Assembly (NCBI GenBank): GCA_030435675.1
Contig: JAUCMV010000017.1
Span: forward strand, 1 to 55,200
DNA length: 55,200 nucleotides
From: Steinernema hermaphroditum
Lineage: Eukaryota > Nematoda > Chromadorea > Rhabditida > Steinernematidae
Reading direction: 5' to 3'
Position numbers and translations under genes: made by a program. Positions 37,401-48,200 of the stretch are shown here, piece by piece; position 1 is the stretch's first letter, and every line of letters starts with the position of its first letter. A model generated the notes under the pieces. The model was given only the letters and a program-made list of their open reading frames with translations, ran no database searches and was not told the origin of the DNA.

Positions 37401-40102
37401 GCAAGGCCCTATCTGTCTCGAATTGAAAGTTTTGCAGGAAACTAAGATAGTCCACAGGAATCCCAACGGGAATAGGCGCGTTCGATCAGGCTCGTGCAGT
37501 TCTACAAGATCCAATCATAAAAATGCTATGGTACTTTGGAGCAGGAGGGTCAGATGCAGAGCTTTTGGTATGAGCAAGGCCCTATCTGTCTCGAATTGAA
37601 AGTTTTGCAGGAAACTAAGATAGTCCACAGGAAATCCAACGAGAGTAGGCGCGTTCGATCAGGCTCGTGCAGTTCTACAAGATCCAATCATAAAAATGAT
37701 ATGGTACTTTGGAGCAGGAGGGTCAGATGCAGAGCTTTTGGTATGAGCAAGGGCCCTGCTGTCTCGAATTGAAAGTTTTGCAGGAAACTAAGATAGTCCA
37801 CAGTAATCCCAACGGGAATAGGCGCGTTCGATCAGGCTCGTGCAGTTCTACAAGATCCACTCATAAAAATGATATGGTACTTTGGAGCAGGAGGGTCAGA
37901 TGCAGAGCTTTTGGTATGAGCCAGGGCCCTGCTGTCTCGAATTGAAAGTTTTGCAGGAAACTAAGATAGTCCACAGTAATCCCAACGGGAATAGGCGCGT
38001 TCGATCAGGCTCGTGCAGTTCTACAAGATCCAATCATAAAAATGATATGGTACTTTGGAGCAGGAGGGTCAGATGCAGAAATCTTTGTATGAACAAGGCC
38101 CTATCTGTCTCGAATTGAAAGTTTTGCAGGAAACTAAGATAGTCCACAGGAATCCCAACGGGAATAGGCGCGTTCGATCAGGCTCGTGCAGTTCTACAAG
38201 ATCCAATCATAAAAATGCTATGGTACTTTGGAGCAGGAGGGTCAGATGCAGAGCTTTTGGTATGAGCAAGGCCCTATCTGTCTCGAATTGAAAGTTTTGC
38301 AGGAAACTAAGATAGTCCACAGGAAATCCAACGAGAGTAGGCGCGTTCGATCAGGCTCGTGCAGTTCTACAAGATCCAATCATAAAAATGATATGGTACT
38401 TTGGAGCAGGAGGGCCAGATGCAGAGCTTTTGGTATGAGCAAGGGCCCTGCTGTCTCGAATTGAAAGTTTTGCAGGAAACTAAGATAGTCCACAGTAATC
38501 CCAACGGGAATAGGCGCGTTCGATCAGGCTCGTGCAGTTCTACAAGATCCACTCATAAAAATGATATGGTACTTTGGAGCAGGAGGGTCAGATGCAGAGC
38601 TTTTGGTATGAGCAAGGGCCCTGCTGTCTCGAATTGAAAGTTTTGCAGGAAACTAAGATAGTCCACAGTAAATCCAACGGGAATAGGCGCGTTCGATCAG
38701 GCTCGTGCAGTTCTACAAGATCCAATCATAAAAATGCTATGGTACTTTGGAGCAGGAGGGTCAGATGCAGAGCTTTTGGTATGAGCAAGGCCCTATCTGT
38801 CTCGAATTGAAAGTTTTGCAGGAAACTAAGATAGTCCACAGGAAATCCAACGAGAGTAGGCGCGTTCGATCAGGCTCGTGCAGTTCTACAAGATCCAATC
38901 ATAAAAATGATATGGTACTTTGGAGCAGGAGGGTCAGATGCAGAGCTTTTGGTATGAGCAAGGGCCCTGCTGTCTCGAATTGAAAGTTTTGCAGGAAACT
39001 AAGATAGTCCACAGTAATCCCAACGGGAATAGGCGCGTTCGATCAGGCTCGTGCAGTTCTACAAGATCCACTCATAAAAATGATATGGTACTTTGGAGCA
39101 GGAGGGTCAGATGCAGAGCTTTTGGTATGAGCCAGGGCCCTGCTGTCTCGAATTGAAAGTTTTGCAGGAAACTAAGATAGTCCACAGTAATCCCAACGGG
39201 AATAGGCGCGTTCGATCAGGCTCGTGCAGTTCTACAAGATCCAATCATAAAAATGATATGGTACTTTGGAGCAGGAGGGTCAGATGCAGAAATCTTTGTA
39301 TGAACAAGGCCCTATCTGTCTCGAATTGAAAGTTTTGCAGGAAACTAAGATAGTCCACAGGAAATCCAACGAGAGTAGGCGCGTTCGATCAGGCTCGTGC
39401 AGTTCTACAAGATCCAATCATAAAAATGATATGGTACTTTGGAGCAGGAGGGTCAGATGCAGAGCTTTTGGTATGAGCAAGGGCCCTGCTGTCTCGAATT
39501 GAAAGTTTTGCAGGAAACTAAGATAGTCCACAGTAATCCCAACGGGAATAGGCGCGTTCGATCAGGCTCGTGCAGTTCTACAAGATCCACTCATAAAAAT
39601 GATATGGTACTTTGGAGCAGGAGGGTCAGATGCAGAGCTTTTGGTATGAGCAAGGGCCCTGCTGTCTCGAATTGAAAGTTTTGCAGGAAACTAAGATAGT
39701 CCACAGTAAATCCAACGGGAATAGGCGCGTTCGATCAGGCTCGTGCAGTTCTACAAGATCCAATCATAAAAATGATATGGTACTTTGGAGCAGGAGGGTC
39801 AGATGCAGAAATCTTTGTATGAACAAGGCCCTATCTGTCTCGAATTGAAAGTTTTGCAGGAAACTAAGATAGTCCACAGGAATCCCAACGGGAATAGGCG
39901 CGTTCGATCAGGCTCGTGCAGTTCTACAAGATCCAATCATAAAAATGCTATGGTACTTTGGAGCAGGAGGGTCAGATGCAGAGCTTTTGGTATGAGCAAG
40001 GCCCTATCTGTCTCGAATTGAAAGTTTTGCAGGAAACTAAGATAGTCCACAGGAAATCCAACAAGAGTAGGCGCGTTCGATCAGGCTCGTGCAGTTCTAC
40101 AA
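31447..40102. repeat. Array zone C: ATGATATGG / CTTTTGG units with complex higher-order order
   Basis: Fifty units. A short transition (31447-32140) with GAGCTCTTTGTATGAGC forms leads into units carrying ATGATATGG at position 19, GAGCTTTTGGTATGAGC in V2, and starts with GATCCACTCAT (for example from 32688, 33380 and 33726 onward). A further V2 form, AGAAATCTTTGTATG, occurs near 33057, 34095, 36347, 37039, 38078, 39289 and 39808. Intervals between these are whole numbers of units (6, 13, 4, 6, 7 and 3), so the order is irregular rather than a single fixed multimer. GCATG units are absent. Confidence 0.8.
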
Positions 40103-43100
40103 GATCCAATCATTAAAATGCTATGGTACTTTGGAGCAGGAGGGTCAGATGCAGAACTCTTTGTATGAACAAGGCCCTATCTGTCTCGAATTGAAAGTTT
40201 TGCAGGAAACTAAGATAGTCCACAGTAAATCCAACGAGAGTAGGCGCGTTCGATCAGGCTCGTGCAGTTCTACAAGATCCAATCATAAAAATGCTATGGT
40301 ACTTTGGAGCAGGAGGGTCAGATGCAGAACTCTTTGTATGAACAAGGCCCTATCTGTCTCGAATTGAAAGTTTTGCAGGAAACTAAGATAGTCCACAGTA
40401 ATCCCAACGGGAATAGGCGCGTTCGATCAGGCTCGTGCAGTTCTACAAGATCCAATCATAAAAATGCTATGGTACTTTGGAGCAGGAGGGTCAGATGCAG
40501 AACTCTTTGTATGAACAAGGCCCTATCTGTCTCGAATTGAAAGTTTTGCAGGAAACTAAGATAGTCCACAGGAATCCCAACGGGAATAGGCGCGTTCGAT
40601 CAGGCTCGTGCAGTTCTACAAGATCCAATCATAAAAATGCTATGGTACTTTGGAGCAGGAGGGTCAGATGCAGAGCTTTTGGTATGAGCAAGGCCCTATC
40701 TGTCTCGAATTGAAAGTTTTGCAGGAAACTAAGATAGTCCACAGGAAATCCAACAAGAGTAGGCGCGTTCGATCAGGCTCGTGCAGTTCTACAAGATCCA
40801 ATCATAAAAATGCTATGGTACTTTGGAGCAGGAGGGTCAGATGCAGAACTCTTTGTATGAACAAGGCCCTATCTGTCTCGAATTGAAAGTTTTGCAGGAA
40901 ACTAAGATAGTCCACAGTAAATCCAACGAGAGTAGGCGCGTTCGATCAGGCTCGTGCAGTTCTACAAGATCCAATCATAAAAATGCTATGGTACTTTGGA
41001 GCAGGAGGGTCAGATGCAGAACTCTTTGTATGAACAAGGCCCTATCTGTCTCGAATTGAAAGTTTTGCAGGAAACTAAGATAGTCCACAGTAATCCCAAC
41101 GGGAATAGGCGCGTTCGATCAGGCTCGTGCAGTTCTACAAGATCCAATCATAAAAATGCTATGGTACTTTGGAGCAGGAGGGTCAGATGCAGAACTCTTT
41201 GTATGAACAAGGCCCTATCTGTCTCGAATTGAAAGTTTTGCAGGAAACTAAGATAGTCCACAGGAATCCCAACGGGAATAGGCGCGTTCGATCAGGCTCG
41301 TGCAGTTCTACAAGATCCAATCATAAAAATGCTATGGTACTTTGGAGCAGGAGGGTCAGATGCAGAGCTTTTGGTATGAGCAAGGCCCTATCTGTCTCGA
41401 ATTGAAAGTTTTGCAGGAAACTAAGATAGTCCACAGGAATCCTAACGGGAATAGGCGCGTTCGATCAGGCTCGTGCAGTTCTACAAGATCCAATCATAAA
41501 AATGCTATGGTACTTTGGAGCAGGAGGGTCAGATGCAGAGCTTTTGGTATGAGCAAGGGCCCTGCTGTCTCGAATTGAAAGTTTTGCAGGAAACTAAGAT
41601 AGTCCACAGGAAATCCAACAAGAGTAGGCGCGTTCGATCAGGCTCGTGCAGTTCTACAAGATCCAATCATAAAAATGCTATGGTACTTTGGAGCAGGAGG
41701 GTCAGATGCAGAACTCTTTGTATGAACAAGGCCCTATCTGTCTCGAATTGAAAGTTTTGCAGGAAACTAAGATAGTCCACAGTAATCCCAACGGGAATAG
41801 GCGCGTTCGATCAGGCTCGTGCAGTTCTACAAGATCCAATCATAAAAATGCTATGGTACTTTGGAGCAGGAGGGTCAGATGCAGAACTCTTTGTATGAAC
41901 AAGGCCCTATCTGTCTCGAATTGAAAGTTTTGCAGGAAACTAAGATAGTCCACAGTAATCCCAACGGGAATAGGCGCGTTCGATCAGGCTCGTGCAGTTC
42001 TACAAGATCCAATCATAAAAATGCTATGGTACTTTGGAGCAGGAGGGTCAGATGCAGAACTCTTTGTATGAACAAGGCCCTATCTGTCTCGAATTGAAAG
42101 TTTTGCAGGAAACTAAGATAGTCCACAGTAATCCCAACGGGAATAGGCGCGTTCGATCAGGCTCGTGCAGTTCTACAAGATCCAATCATAAAAATGCTAT
42201 GGTACTTTGGAGCAGGAGGGTCAGATGCAGAGCTTTTGGTATGAGCAAGGGCCCTGCTGTCTCGAATTGAAAGTTTTGCAGGAAACTAAGATAGTCCACA
42301 GGAAATCCAACAAGAGTAGGCGCGTTCGATCAGGCTCGTGCAGTTCTACAAGATCCAATCATAAAAATGCTATGGTACTTTGGAGCAGGAGGGTCAGATG
42401 CAGAACTCTTTGTATGAACAAGGCCCTATCTGTCTCGAATTGAAAGTTTTGCAGGAAACTAAGATAGTCCACAGTAATCCCAACGGGAATAGGCGCGTTC
42501 GATCAGGCTCGTGCAGTTCTACAAGATCCAATCATAAAAATGCTATGGTACTTTGGAGCAGGAGGGTCAGATGCAGAACTCTTTGTATGAACAAGGCCCT
42601 ATCTGTCTCGAATTGAAAGTTTTGCAGGAAACTAAGATAGTCCACAGTAATCCCAACGGGAATAGGCGCGTTCGATCAGGCTCGTGCAGTTCTACAAGAT
42701 CCAATCATAAAAATGCTATGGTACTTTGGAGCAGGAGGGTCAGATGCAGAACTCTTTGTATGAACAAGGCCCTATCTGTCTCGAATTGAAAGTTTTGCAG
42801 GAAACTAAGATAGTCCACAGTAATCCCAACGGGAATAGGCGCGTTCGATCAGGCTCGTGCAGTTCTACAAGATCCAATCATAAAAATGCTATGGTACTTT
42901 GGAGCAGGAGGGTCAGATGCAGAACTCTTTGTATGAACAAGGCCCTATCTGTCTCGAATTGAAAGTTTTGCAGGAAACTAAGATAGTCCACAGTAAATCC
43001 AACGAGAGTAGGCGCGTTCGATCAGGCTCGTGCAGTTCTACAAGATCCAATCATAAAAATGCTATGGTACTTTGGAGCAGGAGGGTCAGATGCAGAACTC

Positions 43101-43562
43101 TTTGTATGAACAAGGCCCTATCTGTCTCGAATTGAAAGTTTTGCAGGAAACTAAGATAGTCCACAGTAATCCCAACGGGAATAGGCGCGTTCGATCAGGC
43201 TCGTGCAGTTCTACAAGATCCACTCATAAAAATGATATGGTACTTTGGAGCAGGAGGGTCAGATGCAGAGCTTTTGGTATGAGCAAGGGCCCTGCTGTCT
43301 CGAATTGAAAGTTTTGCAGGAAACTAAGATAGTCCACAGGAAATCCAACAAGAGTAGGCGCGTTCGATCAGGCTCGTGCAGTTCTACAAGATCCAATCAT
43401 AAAAATGCTATGGTACTTTGGAGCAGGAGGGTCAGATGCAGAACTCTTTGTATGAACAAGGCCCTATCTGTCTCGAATTGAAAGTTTTGCAGGAAACTAA
43501 GATAGTCCACAGGAATCCCAACGGGAATAGGCGCGTTCGATCAGGCTCGTGCAGTTCTACAA

Positions 43563-44923
43563 GATCCAATCATAAAAATGCTATGGTACTTTGGAGCAGG
43601 AGGGTCAGATGCAGAGCTTTTGGTATGAGCAAGGGCCCTGCTGTCTCGAATTGAAAGTTTTGCAGGAAACTAAGATAGTCCACAGTAAATCCAACGAGAG
43701 TAGGCGCGTTCGATCAGGCTCGTGCAGTTCTACAAGATCCAATCATAAAAATGCTATGGTACTTTGGAGCAGGAGGGTCAGATGCAGAACTCTTTGTATG
43801 AACAAGGCCCTATCTGTCTCGAATTGAAAGTTTTGCAGGAAACTAAGATAGTCCACAGTAATCCCAACGGGAATAGGCGCGTTCGATCAGGCTCGTGCAG
43901 TTCTACAAGATCCAATCATAAAAATTGGAGCGGAGGGGTCAGATGCATAACTCTTTGTATGAACAAGGCCCTAACTGTCTCGAATTGAAAGTTTTGCAGG
44001 AAACTAAGATAGTCCACAGGAAATCCAACAAGAGTAGGCGCGTTCGATCAGGCTCGTGCAGTTCTACAAGATCCACTCATAAAAATGATATGGTACTTTG
44101 GAGCAGGAGGGTCAGATGCAGAGCTTTTGGTATGAGCAAGGGCCCTGCTGTCTCGAATTGAAAGTTTTGCAGGAAACTAAGATAGTCCACAGGAAATCCA
44201 ACAAGAGTAGGCGCGTTCGATCAGGCTCGTGCAGTTCTACAAGATCCATTCATAAAAATGCTATGGTACTTTGGAGCAGGAGGGTCAGATGCAGAGCTTT
44301 TGGTATGAGCAAGGGCCCTGCTGTCTCGAATTGAAAGTTTTGCAGGAAACTAAGATAGTCCACAGTAAATCCAACGAGAGTAGGCGCGTTCGATCAGGCT
44401 CGTGCAGTTCTACAAGATCCAATCATAAAAATGCTATGGTACTTTGGAGCAGGAGGGTCAGATGCAGAACTCTTTGTATGAACAAGGCCCTATCTGTCTC
44501 GAATTGAAAGTTTTGCAGGAAACTAAGATAGTCCACAGTAATCCCAACGGGAATAGGCGCGTTCGATCAGGCTCGTGCAGTTCTACAAGATCCAATCATA
44601 AAAATTGGAGCGGGAGGGGTCAGATGCATAACTCTTTGTATGAACAAGGCCCTAACTGTCTCGAATTGAAAGTTTTGCAGGAAACTAAGATAGTCCACAG
44701 GAAATCCAACAAGAGTAGGCGCGTTCGATCAGGCTCGTGCAGTTCTACAAGATCCACTCATAAAAATGATATGGTACTTTGGAGCAGGAGGGTCAGATGC
44801 AGAGCTTTTGGTATGAGCAAGGGCCCTGCTGTCTCGAATTGAAAGTTTTGCAGGAAACTAAGATAGTCCACAGGAAATCCAACAAGAGTAGGCGCGTTCG
44901 ATCAGGCTCGTGCAGTTCTACAA
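43563..44923. repeat. Four-unit higher-order repeat of about 681 bp, two copies (third at 51324)
   Basis: Copies at 43563-44242 and 44243-44923. Each consists of a CTTTTGG unit with AGTAAATCC, a GTATG unit with AGTAATCCC, a shortened unit (161 or 162 bp) with GCATAACTC, and a CTTTTGG unit that is followed by the rare GATCCATTCAT start (44243 and 44924). The same four units recur at 51324-52006, with GATCCATTCAT at 52007. The short unit is not identical between copies (GCGGAGGGG against GCGGGAGGGG), so they are distinct copies. Confidence 0.8.
43909..44069. repeat. Shortened 161-bp unit (12-bp deletion)
   Basis: The unit reads AAAAATTGGAGCGGAGGGG, lacking the TGCTATGGTACT that normally lies between the A-tract and TTGGAGC. 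It also carries GCATAACTC in place of GCAGAACTC and CCTAACTG in place of CCTATCTG. The same site is altered differently in units 44589-44750 (162 bp), 51670-51833 (164 bp), 52353-52516 (164 bp) and 53548-53703 (156 bp). Units 52863-53036 and 54570-54743 carry GCATAACTC and CCTAACTG without the deletion and may represent the ancestral form. Confidence 0.85.
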
Positions 44924-45095
44924 GATCCATTCATAAAAATGCTATGGTACTTTGGAGCAGGAGGGTCAGATGCAGAGCTTTTGGTATGAGCAAGGGCCCT
45001 GCTGTCTCGAATTGAAAGTTTTGCAGGAAACTAAGATAGTCCACAGTAAATCCAACGAGAGTAGGCGCGTTCGATCAGGCTCGTGCAGTTCTACA

Positions 45096-45268
45096 AGATC
45101 CAATCATAAAAATGCTATGGTACTTTGGAGCAGGAGGGTCAGATGCAGAACTCTTTGTATGAACAAGGCCCTGCTGTCTCGAATTGAAAGTTTTGCAGGA
45201 AACTAAGATAGTCCACAGTAATCCCAACGGGAATAGGCGCGTTCGATCAGGCTCGTGCAGTTCTACAA
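45096..45268. repeat. Chimeric duplication-junction unit (172-bp repeat step)
   Basis: The left half has AGAACTCTTTGTATGAACAA as in zone D. The right half, from GGCCCTGCTGTCTCG onward, has AGTAATCCC and is followed by GATCCACTCAT, as in the unit at 37681-37853 that precedes the first duplication copy. The combination AACAAGGCCCTGCTG is found only here, and the join makes the repeat step one base shorter than 173. This is what a crossover between a zone D unit and the unit at 37681, within the shared GGCCCT, would leave behind. Confidence 0.8.
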
Positions 45269-48200
45269 GATCCACTCATAAAAATGATATGGTACTTTGG
45301 AGCAGGAGGGTCAGATGCAGAGCTTTTGGTATGAGCCAGGGCCCTGCTGTCTCGAATTGAAAGTTTTGCAGGAAACTAAGATAGTCCACAGTAATCCCAA
45401 CGGGAATAGGCGCGTTCGATCAGGCTCGTGCAGTTCTACAAGATCCAATCATAAAAATGATATGGTACTTTGGAGCAGGAGGGTCAGATGCAGAAATCTT
45501 TGTATGAACAAGGCCCTATCTGTCTCGAATTGAAAGTTTTGCAGGAAACTAAGATAGTCCACAGGAATCCCAACGGGAATAGGCGCGTTCGATCAGGCTC
45601 GTGCAGTTCTACAAGATCCAATCATAAAAATGCTATGGTACTTTGGAGCAGGAGGGTCAGATGCAGAGCTTTTGGTATGAGCAAGGCCCTATCTGTCTCG
45701 AATTGAAAGTTTTGCAGGAAACTAAGATAGTCCACAGGAAATCCAACGAGAGTAGGCGCGTTCGATCAGGCTCGTGCAGTTCTACAAGATCCAATCATAA
45801 AAATGATATGGTACTTTGGAGCAGGAGGGCCAGATGCAGAGCTTTTGGTATGAGCAAGGGCCCTGCTGTCTCGAATTGAAAGTTTTGCAGGAAACTAAGA
45901 TAGTCCACAGTAAATCCAACGGGAATAGGCGCGTTCGATCAGGCTCGTGCAGTTCTACAAGATCCAATCATAAAAATGCTATGGTACTTTGGAGCAGGAG
46001 GGTCAGATGCAGAGCTTTTGGTATGAGCAAGGCCCTATCTGTCTCGAATTGAAAGTTTTGCAGGAAACTAAGATAGTCCACAGGAAATCCAACGAGAGTA
46101 GGCGCGTTCGATCAGGCTCGTGCAGTTCTACAAGATCCAATCATAAAAATGATATGGTACTTTGGAGCAGGAGGGTCAGATGCAGAGCTTTTGGTATGAG
46201 CAAGGGCCCTGCTGTCTCGAATTGAAAGTTTTGCAGGAAACTAAGATAGTCCACAGTAATCCCAACGGGAATAGGCGCGTTCGATCAGGCTCGTGCAGTT
46301 CTACAAGATCCACTCATAAAAATGATATGGTACTTTGGAGCAGGAGGGTCAGATGCAGAGCTTTTGGTATGAGCCAGGGCCCTGCTGTCTCGAATTGAAA
46401 GTTTTGCAGGAAACTAAGATAGTCCACAGTAATCCCAACGGGAATAGGCGCGTTCGATCAGGCTCGTGCAGTTCTACAAGATCCAATCATAAAAATGATA
46501 TGGTACTTTGGAGCAGGAGGGTCAGATGCAGAAATCTTTGTATGAACAAGGCCCTATCTGTCTCGAATTGAAAGTTTTGCAGGAAACTAAGATAGTCCAC
46601 AGGAAATCCAACGAGAGTAGGCGCGTTCGATCAGGCTCGTGCAGTTCTACAAGATCCAATCATAAAAATGATATGGTACTTTGGAGCAGGAGGGTCAGAT
46701 GCAGAGCTTTTGGTATGAGCAAGGGCCCTGCTGTCTCGAATTGAAAGTTTTGCAGGAAACTAAGATAGTCCACAGTAATCCCAACGGGAATAGGCGCGTT
46801 CGATCAGGCTCGTGCAGTTCTACAAGATCCACTCATAAAAATGATATGGTACTTTGGAGCAGGAGGGTCAGATGCAGAGCTTTTGGTATGAGCAAGGGCC
46901 CTGCTGTCTCGAATTGAAAGTTTTGCAGGAAACTAAGATAGTCCACAGTAAATCCAACGGGAATAGGCGCGTTCGATCAGGCTCGTGCAGTTCTACAAGA
47001 TCCAATCATAAAAATGATATGGTACTTTGGAGCAGGAGGGTCAGATGCAGAAATCTTTGTATGAACAAGGCCCTATCTGTCTCGAATTGAAAGTTTTGCA
47101 GGAAACTAAGATAGTCCACAGGAATCCCAACGGGAATAGGCGCGTTCGATCAGGCTCGTGCAGTTCTACAAGATCCAATCATAAAAATGCTATGGTACTT
47201 TGGAGCAGGAGGGTCAGATGCAGAGCTTTTGGTATGAGCAAGGCCCTATCTGTCTCGAATTGAAAGTTTTGCAGGAAACTAAGATAGTCCACAGGAAATC
47301 CAACAAGAGTAGGCGCGTTCGATCAGGCTCGTGCAGTTCTACAAGATCCAATCATAAAAATGCTATGGTACTTTGGAGCAGGAGGGTCAGATGCAGAACT
47401 CTTTGTATGAACAAGGCCCTATCTGTCTCGAATTGAAAGTTTTGCAGGAAACTAAGATAGTCCACAGTAAATCCAACGAGAGCAGGCGCGTTCGATCAGG
47501 CTCGTGCAGTTCTACAAGATCCAATCATAAAAATGCTATGGTACTTTGGAGCAGGAGGGTCAGATGCAGAACTCTTTGTATGAACAAGGCCCTATCTGTC
47601 TCGAATTGAAAGTTTTGCAGGAAACTAAGATAGTCCACAGTAATCCCAACGGGAATAGGCGCGTTCGATCAGGCTCGTGCAGTTCTACAAGATCCAATCA
47701 TAAAAATGATATGGTACTTTGGAGCAGGAGGGTCAGATGCAGAGCTTTTGGTATGAGCAAGGGCCCTGCTGTCTCGAATTGAAAGTTTTGCAGGAAACTA
47801 AGATAGTCCACAGTAATCCCAACGGGAATAGGCGCGTTCGATCAGGCTCGTGCAGTTCTACAAGATCCACTCATAAAAATGATATGGTACTTTGGAGCAG
47901 GAGGGTCAGATGCAGAGCTTTTGGTATGAGCAAGGGCCCTGCTGTCTCGAATTGAAAGTTTTGCAGGAAACTAAGATAGTCCACAGTAAATCCAACGGGA
48001 ATAGGCGCGTTCGATCAGGCTCGTGCAGTTCTACAAGATCCAATCATAAAAATGCTATGGTACTTTGGAGCAGGAGGGTCAGATGCAGAGCTTTTGGTAT
48101 GAGCAAGGCCCTATCTGTCTCGAATTGAAAGTTTTGCAGGAAACTAAGATAGTCCACAGGAAATCCAACAAGAGTAGGCGCGTTCGATCAGGCTCGTGCA

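Larger units (their letters stand above)
37854..45268. repeat. First copy of a 7,415-bp (43-unit) tandem segmental duplication
   Basis: The block begins with the unit carrying GAGCCAGGG and GATCCACTCAT at 37854 and ends in the chimeric unit 45096-45268. The order of unit types matches the block starting at 45269. Shared private bases include the AGGGCCAG substitution at 38415 (partner 45830, exactly 7,415 bp away), GAGCCAGGG near 37921 and 39132 (partners near 45336 and 46374), and CCTAACGGG at 41443 (partner 49896). The homologous part extends to about 44588; the last four units, including the junction unit, are a local repeat of the preceding ones. Confidence 0.85.
40103..45268. repeat. Array zone D: GTATG units with AACAAGAGT and AACGAGAGT forms
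   Basis: Thirty units. The zone opens with a unit whose A-tract is broken (CATTAAAATG at 40110-40119). V2 returns to AGAACTCTTTGTATGAAC, alternating with CTTTTGG units, and a V3 form AGGAAATCCAACAAGAGT appears that is absent from zones A and B; this form removes the CpG at unit position 133. Near the right end come two shortened units (43909 and 44589) with GCATAACTC and CCTAACTG, within a four-unit repeat of about 681 bp. Confidence 0.8.
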
